Source of the DNA: Heloderma charlesbogerti
Taxonomy: Eukaryota > Chordata > Lepidosauria > Squamata > Helodermatidae
Direction of reading: 5' to 3'
Length of the DNA stretch: 64,000 nucleotides
Assembly (NCBI GenBank): GCA_026122225.1
Contig: JANEZZ010001513.1
Coordinates: 2,818,001 to 2,882,000, forward strand
Under the pieces are notes generated by a model. The model made no database searches. It was given only the letters and a program-made list of their open reading frames with translations, and had not been told where the DNA came from. How positions within the stretch are numbered: the stretch's first letter is position 1; each line of letters opens with the position of its first letter. Position numbers and translations under genes: made by a program. This document shows positions 9,258 to 19,459 of the stretch, in pieces.

Positions 9258-11512
9258 ATATGTTGTTGTTGTTTATTTGGTCAGTCGCTTCCGACTCTTC
9301 ATGACTTCACGGACCAGCCCACCCCAGAGCTTCCTGTCGGTCGTCGCCACCCCCAGCTCCCCCAAGGTCGAGTCCGTCACCTCCAGAATATCATCCATCC
9401 ACCTTGCCCTTGGTCGGCCCCTCTTCCTTTGGCCTTCCACTTTCCCTAGCATCAGCATCTTCTCCAGGGTATCCTGTCTTCTTCTTATGTGGCCAAAGTA
9501 CTTCAGTTTTGCCTTTAATATCATTCCCTCAAGTGAGCAGTCTGGCTTTATTTCCTGGAGTATGGACTGGTTTGATCTTCTCGCAGTCCAAGGCACTCTC
9601 AGAATTTTCCTCCAGCACCACAGTTCAAAAGCATCTCTCTTCCTTCGCTCAGCCTTCCTTATGGCCCAGCTCTCGCAGCCATAGGTTACTATGGGGAATA
9701 CCATTGCTTTAACTATGCGGACCTTTGTTGTCAGTGTGATGTCTCCGCTCTTCACTATTTTATCAAGATCTGTCATTGCTGTCCTCCCAAGAAGTAAACG
9801 TCTTCTGATTTCCTCGCTGCAGTCGGCGTCTGCAGTAATCTTTGCGCCTAGAAAGACAAAGTCTGTCACTGCCTCCACGTTTTCTCCCTCTATTTGCCAG
9901 TTATCAATCAAGCTGGTTGCCATAATCTTGGTTTTTTTGAGGTTTAACTGCAACCCAGCTTTTGCACTTTCTTCTTTCACCTTCATCAGAAGGTTCCTCA
10001 GCTCCTCCTCGCTTTCAGCCATCAAAGTGGTATCATCTGCATATCTGAGATTGTTAATGTTTCTTCCAGCGATTTTAACTCCAGCCTTGGATTCATCAAG
10101 CCCAGCACGTCGCATGATGTGTTCTGCGTACAGGTTGAATAAGTAGGGTGAGAGTATTCAACCCTGCTGTACTCCTTTCCCAATCTTAAACCAGTCCGTT
10201 GATCCGTGGTCTGTTCTTACCGTTGCTACTTGGTTGTTATACAGATTCCTCAGGAGGCAGACAAGATGACTTGGTATCCCCATCCCACCAAGAACTTGCC
10301 ACAATTTGTGATGATTCACACAGTCAAAGGCTTTAGAATAGTCAATAAAACAGAAATAGATGTTTTTCTGAAACTCCCTGGCTTTCTCCGTTATCCAGCG
10401 GATATTGGCAATTTGGTCTCTAGTTCCTCTGCCTTTTCTAAACCCAGCTTGTACATCTGGCAGTTCTCGTTCCATGAATTGCTGGAGTCTACCTTGCAAG
10501 ACCTTGAGCATTACCTTACTGGCATGTGAAATAAGTGCCACTGTTCGATAGTTTGAACATTCTTTGGTGGTTCCCTTTTTTGGTATGGGGATATAAGTTG
10601 ATTTTTTCCAATCGGTTGGCCATTCTTGTGTTTTCCAAATTTGCTGGCATATGGCATGCATCACCTTGACAGCATAATTTTGCAAGATTTTAAACAGTTC
10701 AGCTGGGATACCGTCATCTCCCGCTGCCTTGTTATTAGCAGTGCTTCTTGAGGCCCATTCAACCTCACTCTTCAGGATGTCTGGCTCTAGCTCACTGACC
10801 ATACCGTCAAATCTATCCCCGATATTATTATCCTTCCTATACAGATCTTCTGTATATTCTTGCCACCTTTTCTTGCTCTCTTCTGCTTCTGTTAGGTCCT
10901 TGCCATCTTTGTTTTTGATCATACCCATGTTTGCCTGGAATTTACCTCCGATGTTTCTAATTTTCTGGAAGAGGTCTCTTGTCCTTCCTATTCTATTATC
11001 ATCTTCTGCTTCCATGCATTGCTTGTTTAAAAATAATTCCTTATCTCTTCTGGCTAACCTCTGGAATTTTGCATTTAATTGGACATATCTCCCCCTATCA
11101 CTGTTGCCTTTTGCTTTCCTTCTTTCTTGGGCTGCTTCTAGTGTCTCAGCAGACAGCCATCTTGCCTTCTTGGTTTTCTTTTTCTTTGGGACGTTTTTGT
11201 TGCCGCTTCCTGAACAATGTTGCAAACTTCTGTCCATAGTTCTTCTGGGACCCTATCTACTAATTCTAGTCCCTTAAATCTATTCTTCACCTCCACTGCG
11301 TATTCATGAGGAATATTAGTGAGCTCATACCTAACTGATCTGTGGGTCTTCCCTATTCTCTTTAGTCTGATTCTAAATTGTGCAATAAGAAGTTCGTGAT
11401 CTGAACTACAATCAGCTCCAGGTCTTGTTTTTACCAACTGCATAGATGTCCGCCACCTTTGGCTACAAAGGATGTAGTCAATCTGATTTATAATAAATGG
11501 GAGGCTGATATG
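9258..11512 (-). mobile_element. RTE/BovB-like LINE, lineage A (5'-truncated)
   Basis: This minus-strand RTE-clade retrotransposon runs from the end of the endonuclease domain to the 3' tail (gttgttgttgtttatttggt on the plus strand, an (AAC)n-type tail). It encodes an RTE reverse transcriptase but differs clearly from the second BovB lineage here at 20.4 and 30.7 kb: the C-terminus reads RPRARWMDDILEVTDSTLGE rather than GRQRMRWLDSITNAMNMDLS. The 5' boundary, near 11,512, abuts an unrelated repeat, so the 5' UTR and most of the endonuclease are missing. 5' truncation is usual for target-primed reverse transcription. Confidence 0.88.
9273..11512 (-). pseudogene. RTE reverse transcriptase pseudogene (lineage A)
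   Basis: The order on the minus strand is: endonuclease C-terminus (NQIDYILCSQRWR and SSDHELL, the SDH active-site region), linker, then reverse transcriptase with FIDYSKAFD (motif A aspartate) and YADDTTLMAES (motif C, catalytic DD). The C-terminal domain follows, with YGCESW and DAFELWCW. One frame runs about 650 codons through the whole RT and is broken by a single in-frame TGA at about 10,155-10,157, right after the GKGVQQG segment. A one-base frameshift near 11,200 separates the endonuclease tail. Few lesions imply a comparatively recent copy. It is nevertheless not translatable as it stands. Confidence 0.88.
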
Positions 11513-11894
11513 CAGCAAGGTGAAGCACCAGCCTCCAGAGCATTCTTTATTTCCCAGAATGCATCTCTGCCCCAGATGGCATTCTTGCCCAAGTTACTTG
11601 TCTCTGAGCCTCATCAGTTTGCTTTCCGTGAAACAGTTGTTGTAGCAGAAAACTGTGGGCTCAAAAGAATGGTTTTTGTGTTTTGGAGCCCCACCTCTGC
11701 CTTGAACTGAGGTTCTTGGGCAAGTTACTGTTCTTTTAGCCTTCTGGGAAATGGGTGTTTGGTGTCTGTCCATGCCTACCATGGCAGCCAGTTTATGCAT
11801 GGGCAAGCCCCCTGGCAACCATTTTGTGAGAGCACCCACAATACTCTCAAAATTCCAAATGTGCCCACCAATTCAGAAATGCTGGGGACCCTTG
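11513..11894 (+). mobile_element. unclassified interspersed repeat (family R1), copy 1
   Basis: This shares long blocks with 19,460-19,805: tgtctctgagcctca, ttgccttctgggaaatggg or its variant, and ccattttgtgagag. The second copy ends gaacccctg, suggesting a CAGGGG-type hAT terminus, so this may be an old hAT-derived element. No coding frame is conserved between copies. Confidence 0.65.
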
Positions 11895-11973
11895 TCTTAG
11901 CAAGTACAAAATCCTTCCCTCACCCATCTAGAATGGAAAGAATGAATGGCAATGCTTGTGTGGTGTGTGTGTT

Positions 11974-12001
11974 TGAGAGAGAGAGAGAGAGAGAGAGAGA
12001 T
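11974..12001. repeat. (GA)n microsatellite
   Basis: Thirteen or so GA units preceded by gtgtgtgtgttt. Confidence 0.95.
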
Positions 12002-12213
12002 CATGTGACAGAGCAACAGCCACATCCAAAACCCTGCTTGCTCATTGGGGCCAAGGTGGGAAGTTGGGGGACACATTTTTTAAATGTCCATCCCCCATTG
12101 ACTCCTGTTAGCACAGAGGGAAGTTACTATGCCAGCTCCAGGAGGAGAGGTAGCCAACAGCATGGATACAAGACCTCAGGCTCTTCCCAGACCTTTGCTG
12201 GGTTAACAGCTCC

Positions 12214-12356
12214 CTTTGAGCCAGTGGTGGGCAATTTGTGGCCCGGCACGTGTTTTGGTCTACAGCTTTCATCAGCCCTAGCCAGCATAGACAATGGTGA
12301 GGGACTGTGGGAGTTGTAGGCCAAAGGGTCATATGTTGCCCACCCCTGCTTTGAGC
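12214..12356. mobile_element. small hAT MITE with perfect 8-bp TSD
   Basis: The element spans 12,222-12,348 (127 bp). It starts CAGTGGTGGGCAA and ends TTGCCCACCCCTG. The identical 8-mer ctttgagc flanks both sides, which is the hallmark target duplication of hAT-superfamily transposition. The interior is partly palindromic (ggtctacagctttcatc paired with gggagttgtaggcc). It has no coding capacity. It belongs with the element at 48,172-48,308. Confidence 0.88.
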
Positions 12357-12513
12357 CATTGCTCCAACTTGTTGTGCCTGCTTAGAAAACAACCCAGGGC
12401 TTGGATTAGAAGGAAAGACGGGGTGGGGCCATCACAAATGGTGAGGAGGGCAATGCACCCCTCCCAAGTCTTAATGAACTGGCCTCCCCTCTTTAGATGA
12501 TAATGTGCATTAC

Positions 12514-12674
12514 TTCATTTACAGTGGAGGCTGGTGGCTCCAATGTCAGTGGGGCAGTGAATCTGCGAAGCACCTTGGATAGCTTCTTTAGAGTTCTGGC
12601 TGGCTCTGACTGAAACCCAGAGCAGATTCACCACCCCACTGACATCAGAACCATCAGCCTCCACTGTTCACTTA
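12514..12674. mobile_element. hAT MITE, CAGTGGAGGCTGGTGG family, copy 1
   Basis: The element spans 12,522-12,666 (145 bp). It has terminal inverted repeats CAGTGGAGGCTGGTGG at the left and ATCAGCCTCCACTG at the right. The flanks ttcattta and ttcactta match at 7 of 8 positions. Most of the interior is self-complementary (the gtcagtggggcagtgaatct arm against agattcaccaccccactgac). Two more copies lie at 29,321 and 63,722. Confidence 0.9.
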
Positions 12675-13957
12675 CTTCAGAAAATGGTGAGCCAGCCTTG
12701 CTGTTTGGGGCTCTCCGCTGAGTCGTTCTGCTGAGAGGGGGCCCTGGATGTCTGTCCCCGAATCCTTCCCTGAGTGAACTCCTGGGGTCGGGGGGAGCAG
12801 ACCTTTTCTGTCCTTCCACTGAAACTGGAGCACTGATTGGGCCTGGAAAGCAGCTGTCAACCTGTGCAGACTCATAAGGCGAGTGTATCAGGAAATTTAT
12901 AACTGGCTGCTGCACTCTTGGTCCAGTTGAAGTTTTCCAGACACTTTTAAAAGGAAGCCCCAGTAAGCTAGAATAACGTTCTCCTCTCTTTCTGGGCAGG
13001 GGGCCGGCAAGAAAATGGAAAAAAAAAAAGACATGCAGTTGAGCACAAAAGTGCGTATTGAATTTTTTTAAAAAATGCACATTGACCTTTAAGGAACATG
13101 CACACTGCTGAAGAACTCACTCGGCCGTAGGCAAGGATAAAATGTTTGGCATCTTCTGGGAAATCAGTGGTGTGTTTTGCTGCCTTCTCTTTCCTAGAGA
13201 TCTCAGCAGAGACATTTTGCAAAGAAGGCAAGGGGTCAGAATCCAGCTCTCTGGGACCATCCAGTGATGTCTGAACTTCTCCATGGAACAGCACCATTAC
13301 TGGACAGTCCGCTCTAATTTACTGCAGCCTCTAAGGACCAAACAAGATGTGACATGGGATGCTTGTGACTGGGGCATTTGCTTTTTCAAAAAGCAGCCAG
13401 GCCTCCCGCCCTACACACACACTGGAACAGGGCCATGACATGGGAGCTCCCCTTTTGGCCCTTTGCTGATTCTCTGGTGCAAATCATAGCCCCCCCCCCC
13501 CCCCGCCTGGTATTAATGGTGGAGAGAAAAACATACAGGTGCAATGCCCCATCCATGATTAATAGCAACTTTGCGGGAGGGATGATTGACCCTGGGGAAT
13601 TTGTATGACAGGGGCAAGGAATTACCCACCCACCCCAAACTGTTGCCTGAATGCAAATTGCTGCACCCTCCCTCCCCATGGCTGCTTTTTCAAAAAGAAA
13701 AAGACATCAGGAGTGCCAGTCACAGAATTCCCATATCGCATCTAGCTGGGTCTTAGGTGCAGATGCTGAAAGCAGTATTTTCTTGCACTGTTGCTCAGAT
13801 ATGTAGGATGCTTTATGTGAGATTGGCAGCGGCTGGGTGTGGCACAACACAGCTAGTCCTAATACTTACCAGGAAGGATCACAGTTTTACGTGCTTTATG
13901 AAGTCGTTTCCTGGAAGAACCAGCTGGGGAGGGGAGGAGCCAGTGGTTTAGAAAAGG
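12675..13957. other. no gene recognised
   Basis: A minus-strand frame at 12,628-13,080 (150 codons) and another at 12,968-13,297 have ordinary noncoding composition and no motif; the first runs into the hAT MITE. A poly-C run of about 17 lies at 13,489-13,505. Confidence 0.4.
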
Positions 13958-14060
13958 ATTGTTTGTTTGTTTATTTAATTTCTATACCGCCCAATAGCCA
14001 AAGCTCTCTGGATGGTTCACAAAAATTAAAACCACAAAGTACAACATAAAAAAATATAAA
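13958..14060 (-). mobile_element. LINE 3'-end motif
   Basis: Tttgtttgtttatttaattt, then ctataccgcccaatagccaa and agctctctggatggttcaca. It is the same recurrent tail as at 6,513. Confidence 0.6.
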
Positions 14061-14104
14061 ATAAAAGTTGTGTACACTAGGAGTCTACCACATGTCAGAG
14101 CTCT

Positions 14105-14480
14105 TGATATTCATTTAAAAAAACAACAACATTTTTATGCCTCCTGTCATGTAAAACATATCTAGGTGGTGAACAAGATTAAAAAGATAATATAAAAATA
14201 TAAATATATTAAAACATAACCAGTGGCCATCAGGAAACAAACAAACAGAAAAACAAAATGACAGGCATTACATATCATCAAAAGCTGAGGAGAATGAAGA
14301 AGTGTTCAACATGCACCTGAACATATTTTATTAATGTGTTGATACATGTTTTATTTATGGGGGAAGGCTATTCCAGAGAGTGGGTGCCACTGCCAAAAAG
14401 GCCCTCTTCCTAGTTGTTGCCAGATGGATATCTGTGGGATGTGGCATTGATTTTACTAGAAGATCTGCAGTAACTGCACT
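14105..14480 (-). mobile_element. CR1/L2-like LINE 3' end
   Basis: Minus-strand LINE tail: the AT-rich 3'UTR at the low-coordinate side is followed upstream by a decayed frame in which aggctattccagagagtggg and aaaggccctcttcctag correspond to the reverse complement of the RAFxxxAPxLWNS block of ORF2. It is interrupted and not functional. Confidence 0.55.
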
Positions 14481-14564
14481 GAAGACATACAGAAATCAGT
14501 GTAGGCACAAACATAAGCTGTTTATATGAGTCAGACATAACTCCTTTGAAGACAAGTCTAGGGC

Positions 14565-14775
14565 TGTGCATTGGATTTGGCCAAATTCCAAGTTGAATCG
14601 GGTGACTTTGGAAAGATTCGTTGACTCTCTAGGTGAAATGGGTTTCTGTTTGAAGGAGCCAGAATTGAATGTGGACCTTCCTGAAGCTTTGTGAGTGCTC
14701 TGGTGCTTCGGAGAGTTGCAGAAATGCAGACACTGAGCCCACAGACATTTGCCAGTTTACTCCTCATGCCAGGGT
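14565..14775. mobile_element. hAT-like fragment (TAGGGCTGTGCA end)
   Basis: It begins ctagggctgtgcattggat. The RC of the right end of the palindrome at 50,242-50,953 starts gggctgtgcacctcttcgg, so both probably carry related hAT-type termini. No second end is identifiable. Confidence 0.45.
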
Positions 14776-15474
14776 GGGGATGGGGGAGAAAGGGGAGTTG
14801 AGTGACTGACAGTCTATATTCTAATCACAGGGAACAGTTTACCAGGGCTCTCCTATCACGGTGCTTTGGAGGGGGGTTGCTGAGTCTTATGTAATGGTTT
14901 GCTCAAATCTACCCTGTGCTCTTTGTTAGTTCTTTCTCCTCTGAGCAGGAACATCTGAAGAACTTTGGTGGAGCGAGAGGTAGTTTTTTGTGGCTCATGT
15001 ACCTTCCTGATTTCTTACCCTTTCAACCCATCCTCATTCTTCCAACCAGTCCTTATTCCTTTTCCATTCCAGTCCATTCATTCACACTCTTTTCCTTCCT
15101 CTAAAAGTCATTTCATTTATTGTTACTGTTGTTTCTTAGTCTGACTAACTGTATAGGCAGTGTCACCTCCCTTCACTCCTACCCCCCCCAATATGGCCCT
15201 AGCTCTATAGGTTATCTTTTACTTTAAAAATAAAGTTCTGTGTTCATTTGTTCATTTATTAATTGTGTGTGTTGTGTGTGTGTGTAATTTATTATTGCAT
15301 ACTTTACTGTTCTCTCTTGCTGTGTCCTTTGTGGTGCGTGGCCTCTTACTTAGTTTATTGTGTGTGTACACTGTGTTGTGTGTGAATTTCACACACACAC
15401 TGCTATGAGCGAACTAGTGTGCACTCCTACTGTTAATAAAGTGCAGTATAACACACATTATTATTTACAGTCAG
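14776..15474. other. no gene; low-complexity GT-rich stretch
   Basis: Pyrimidine-rich sequence at 14,990-15,120. Interrupted (GT)n runs lie at 15,265-15,288 and about 15,359-15,400. Nothing coding is supported. Confidence 0.5.
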
Positions 15475-15880
15475 TATGGGCATAATCCTATGGCTGCTAG
15501 ACAGTGTCTACACAGCCATAGAATGTTTTGGTTTCTGGGAACTGAGCTCAGAGCCAGCGATCTGAGGTTGGTTCCCAGGAATCTGACTCCTCCCCTTCCC
15601 CCTCATAGGAGGTGTGGTTTGTCCCCAGATCTGCACTCGGAAGAGCAGTGCAGAGCGGCCGAAAAGGGGGCATTTCTGGGAGTGGGAGGGGACTCCAGAA
15701 GCACCATTACAACGCTTCCTATGCGCTGTCCGGACTCCCCTCGCCCCACTCTGAGGCAAATGCAGGGCGGCCAGAGCATGGAGGACAGGATCCCCTCCGT
15801 GCTCTCCCTGCCCTGCATTGGATAGTCAGCCGCCTCTGACTTTGGAGGCAGCCCACTATCCCCATAGGATTGTGCCCTAT
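15475..15880. mobile_element. PIF/Harbinger-like nonautonomous element, GGGTGCAATCC family
   Basis: The element spans 15,478-15,877 (400 bp). It starts GGGCATAATCCTATGG and ends CCATAGGATTGTGCCC, a near-perfect 16-bp inverted repeat. Tat flanks both sides. Shorter relatives at 24,820, 47,034, 54,106 and 62,948 share the termini, and the one at 47,034 is flanked by tta on both sides. Three-base TWA-type duplications with GG-starting ends suggest PIF/Harbinger; that assignment is inference. The apparent 111-codon frame within it is not conserved. Confidence 0.75.
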
Positions 15881-15926
15881 GAGATCAGTTCATGGTGCTA
15901 GAAATGGACATGGTGCCAGGCAGAAC

Positions 15927-16130
15927 ATGGTATGGGACCACTCTGAGGTGGCTGTGGATTCCAGCTATGCTATCTGCCCACACCACAGGAAAGATATCAG
16001 CCTGGGGAAGAAACCTGGGCCACCACAAGTCTGCTCCTGTATTGTGAAGGCAGCACCAGTCTGTCCCACTAGGGGAAGAGAAGTCAGGCAGCAAGATCAA
16101 GACTGGTGTAGCAGGGAAGCCAACTTATAA
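15927..16130 (+). pseudogene. decayed BED zinc-finger fragment (hAT transposase-type)
   Basis: The plus frame reads VWDHSEVAVDSSYAICPHHR followed by KDISLGKKPGP. That is the spacing of a BED finger: VWxHF, then C-x2-C, then a GK-rich loop. Here the second Cys is His and the downstream TSxLxxHLxxxHP block is eroded to CSCIVKAAPVCP. A diverged relative on the minus strand at 49,195-49,489 reads VWVTTEAAKHDAKHKVGVVA then CLHCRKQLSRRKVPGH. The two align from VW to VRQ. BED fingers are the DNA-binding domains of hAT transposases and of ZBED genes derived from them. No catalytic domain follows, so this is a fragment. A chance resemblance of one copy is possible; the paired alignment makes this less likely. 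Confidence 0.5.
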
Positions 16131-16214
16131 GGAGTCCTTTTCTCAACCTCCCTATTCCCAAGAAGCAGAAGCTGAACGCCGCGGCAAAGGACATGGGGCG
16201 GGGGAAGTATGAGG

Positions 16215-16335
16215 CCACAAGAAACATTTTTTTTTGACCATTACAAGATTGTAAAGAGTCCCCTGCACCTATCTGCCTGAAATTTGCCAGGCTTTATCTG
16301 CATAAAAGTGGTAACAGTGCCCGCAAATGCCATCT
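16215..16335 (+). repeat. repeat unit R2, copy 1
   Basis: Contains cccctgcacctatctgcctg, gctttatctgc and catctaattctgtcag. The same order of blocks recurs in the same orientation at 16,955-17,060 (cccctgcacctatttctttg ... catccaattctgttaa). A LINE 3' end lies between the two. Confidence 0.6.
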
Positions 16336-16344
16336 AATTCTGTC

Positions 16345-16925
16345 AGAAAATAAAAGTTGTATTAATTTATTTTATTTATTTACAATATTTATATACCATC
16401 CACATCAAAAGATTTCAGAGTGGTGAACAACAAAGATAAAGGAATAAAACACCATATTAAAACAATTAAAACATTTTAGAAGAAACAAATTCTGAAACTG
16501 CGGCTGGTTGCTCAACGAAGGCCTCTTGAAATAACAATGTCTTCAGGAGGTGCCAGGAGGTGCCAAAAGCAATGCAATGTTGGTGCCTGCCTGACCTCCA
16601 AAGGCAGGGAACTCCACAGGAAGGGGGCCATCACACTGAAGGCACTTTTCCTGGTGGACTCTAACTGGGCCATGGGTCCATGTGGAACCAACAGGAACAT
16701 GCCCTTTGATGACCTCAGCAGCCAGGCAGGTTGGTAAGGGAGAAGGCACTCTCTCAGGTATCCTGATCCCAAGTTGTTTAAGGCTTTGTACACAAGTACT
16801 ATTAAACCTGGCCCGGAAGCAAATAGGCAGCCAGTACAGTTCCCTCAGTAAAGGAGTTGTATGCTGAAAAGGGGCAGCTCCTGACAACAGCTGACCTGCT
16901 GCACTGCTGAAAGTTATAGGCACTT
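16345..16925 (-). mobile_element. L2-like LINE 3' end (decayed)
   Basis: The 3'UTR at the low-coordinate side begins tttattttatttatttacaa. Upstream on the minus strand a frame reads ALNNLGSGYLRECLLPYQPA, and later SAFSVMAPFLWSSLPLEVRQ. These are the C-terminal blocks of L2/CR1 ORF2 downstream of reverse transcriptase (usual form YKALNGLGPGYL...RAFSVxAPxLWNSLP). The frame is shifted between overlapping ORFs. The RT core is absent, so the copy is 5'-truncated. Confidence 0.75.
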
Positions 16926-16954
16926 TCCTTAAAAAACAAAAACAAAAAATCATA

Positions 16955-17290
16955 AACATTTAAAGGGCCCCTGCACCTATTTCTTTGAAAGCTGTCATAC
17001 TTCACCCGCTCAGAATGGTCAAGTGACATCCAATTCTGTTAAAGGGTTAAAAAATCATCGCTCTTTGTGGATTTCCAATGACAGTCAATGAGAGGCATGA
17101 AGTTTTGGATTTCCGAATCTGGCTTTGGATGTGGGTCTGACTTGAACCGAGGTGGTTGGGGGCGGCCTCCCACTCCAAACTGGTGTGAGTCAAATTGGGC
17201 TGTTTTCTGAATTGCTGAATAAGGGTCTGAACTGAATCTTACGGCTGAAGCACATTCCTAATGTAGTCCTCTTGCAGGAGAGAGTCAGGG
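16955..17290 (+). mobile_element. repeat unit R2 copy 2 plus hAT-like sequence
   Basis: The first 105 bp repeat the 16,215 unit. The remainder (gaatctggctttggatgtgg, gctgttttctgaattgctga) is the reverse complement of similar blocks at 48,520-48,640 (gattcagaaaacagcccaat), indicating two copies of one interspersed repeat. Termini are not defined. Confidence 0.5.
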
Positions 17291-18090
17291 CCGAACTAGA
17301 CATTAAGGCAAATGTGCCACTCACAATCACATCAGTTTTGCTTTTTTTAAAGCAGCCATCAGGTCTCCTGATTTTCATTTGGGCCGTAGCATGAGGGGAG
17401 GTTTAACCAATGGAAGGAAAAGAAAGCTTTAACCCTCCCCTCTCCGTGTGATGTGGAAGTGATGTAAACATCTCCTCATGCCTGCTATTAATCTTTTTTA
17501 AAAAACTGACATGATTGTAAGTGATGCATTTAGCACTAGGGTCATATCTAGTATAGCTCTCAGACAGACAATGGGGAAAGTCCAGAGGTGATATCTCATA
17601 GGTAATGTAGACAGTTTGTTTCTCTTTGGCTGCTGTCAAGTTATTTGGGTACATATGCACACAGTTTTGTTGCTAAGGAAACACCATAAACCAGAGGATG
17701 TTTGACATGATAATTTCTGGCGGATCTTAGCCCTTTTCTGGCACTTTCCTCAATGCATGTGGATGAAAAATGCAGACAGGATGAGGGGTGCATATGCTAG
17801 ACCTACCCGCAGTGACTCTCCAATCCTGTCCACTCTACCTCTGACATACAAAGGTCTGAAGGGAGCTTCTACACATATTTGGCTTCTACACATTTCTGCT
17901 CCATCTGATTAGGCACCCTGGTCAATGGGGGTTCCTGACTGCATTGAGGCTTCTAAGGACATTCCCCCAAATGTGCATAGAAGCCCTCTTCAAGGGTGGA
18001 GCGGATGGAGACAGTGCCCATGAGGGCTGGCGGTGGGGCTAGCATGTGTGTCCCTGTGCTCTGTCCCCACTTGTAGACCTCATGCACTCA
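17291..18090. other. no gene recognised
   Basis: The minus frame at 17,403-17,660 has no family signature. Nothing else is supported. Confidence 0.4.
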
Positions 18091-18097
18091 GGGTCGG

Positions 18098-18372
18098 AGG
18101 TGTAGTGGTGATTTCTGAAGTGCAGGCGCTCCTCATGGTAGACCCCATAGCCACACACCCCAAGGAGAGTCCAAAGATGCAGGCACCTATGTTGATCCAT
18201 ACCAATGAACCACTTCTAGCAGTTTTCATCACCACCACTTGAGCAGGTCTAAACTTGGAGGAATCAGAGAATTCTGATGGGGGTGGCAGATGATGTCATC
18301 ATCCTGGCTAATTTAGACATGCCGGTACTGCATCCCTGGGAGACCTGGCTCCACTACACCACTGGTCAGACT
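18098..18372 (+). mobile_element. hAT-like element, GTGTAGTGG family, copy 1
   Basis: Starts ggaggtgtagtggtgatttc and ends ggctccactacaccactg, an inverted terminal repeat of about 12 bp. The internal blocks cacaccccaaggagagtcca and ccacttctagcagttttcat recur in order at 25,417-25,806. No clear target duplication remains. Confidence 0.65.
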
Positions 18373-18518
18373 ACTAGCCTACTTCTAGCATAACTCCATG
18401 CCATCCGCCATGTTGGGCCCCAGACCTAACAGAGACCAACATGGCACTAGCATGGGTTAAGCTGCCTATATGGCTGAGTGAGAGAGTTCCTTTGCATACA
18501 AGGCCTTGACAACATAAT

Positions 18519-18840
18519 AAAGAACATAAGAACTGCCTTGCTGGACCTGACCAAATGTCCTTTTAGTGCAACATTGTGTTCCCAATGCAAGAGAGCTAGA
18601 TGCCTCCAGACATGCTCGGGGACATGTCCAGCAATTTCAGGGCCACCTCCCATGCACCTGGCTATGCTCCACAGCAGCCATCCAGTGTGTGGGAAACAGG
18701 GGCGTAGCTGAACTCCAGTGCGCATCCTCCAACATATGTCGCAAGCCTGCTTGCTCTGTGAACTCACTTTGCACCTAAGGCAATGTGGTGGTGAACAACC
18801 CAAAGCAAGTCCACCCCTTCTGCTGTCTAGTGTCAAAGCA
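18519..18840 (-). mobile_element. CR1-like LINE 3' UTR
   Basis: Reading from low coordinates, agaacataagaactgccttg and ctggacctgaccaaatgtcc are the reverse complement of the CR1-type ending (TCTGATCCAGCAAGGC...TTCTTATGTTCT). This puts the element on the minus strand. The ORF part is too decayed to read. Confidence 0.65.
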
Positions 18841-19455
18841 CAGCGTCAGTTGAAAGAACATGATGCATGACGCAGCAGTCCTTTTGATCTCTGGTTAGCC
18901 AGTCAGTATGTTACTTCCCAGAAACACTAAATCAATAGAGAGTTTGCCACTGATGTCAGTTGTATGTGAGTGACACCCCATTCAATAGCCACAAGATATT
19001 CATCCCAGTAATCTGCTCATAAAAAAGGAATTCCTACAAATCTGCAAAGTCCCAAGAAGGAAGGCAAGATTATTTTTTGTCATTGTTTAACAACAGTGAT
19101 AAAAAACAGTTGCAGGGCAGGACTTAGTGTTTCCTTCACACTGTATTGTATCCTTTCAAAGGGGGTGCTTTGTCTCTAAATATCATTGGTAGATCTTGTC
19201 TTTTGATTTCTCTTGGGATGAAGACCTCTTCCTAGTTCACTGTCTCTTTCCCACTCTGCCAAACACAGCATAATTATATCAGTTGGGGAAAAAATGTGCG
19301 CGAACCTATAAAGTAGGGTCTCCAGTGTGGTGTATGTGGGCACCAGTGTGGCCATGTCGACCTCCCCTGGTATCCACCTTGCTCCCTGCCCCACTGGATT
19401 TTTGTTTTCTTTTTAAAAATAGCTTTTAAATGATGCTTATTATTTAACTGGGAGG
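18841..19455. other. no gene recognised
   Basis: No supported coding or structured feature. Confidence 0.4.
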
Positions 19456-19459
19456 CCGG

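Noticed and set aside
12628..13080. 150-codon minus-strand frame considered as an exon
   Set aside because: Motif-free, overlaps the hAT MITE at its end, and contains low-complexity poly-Phe from an A run.
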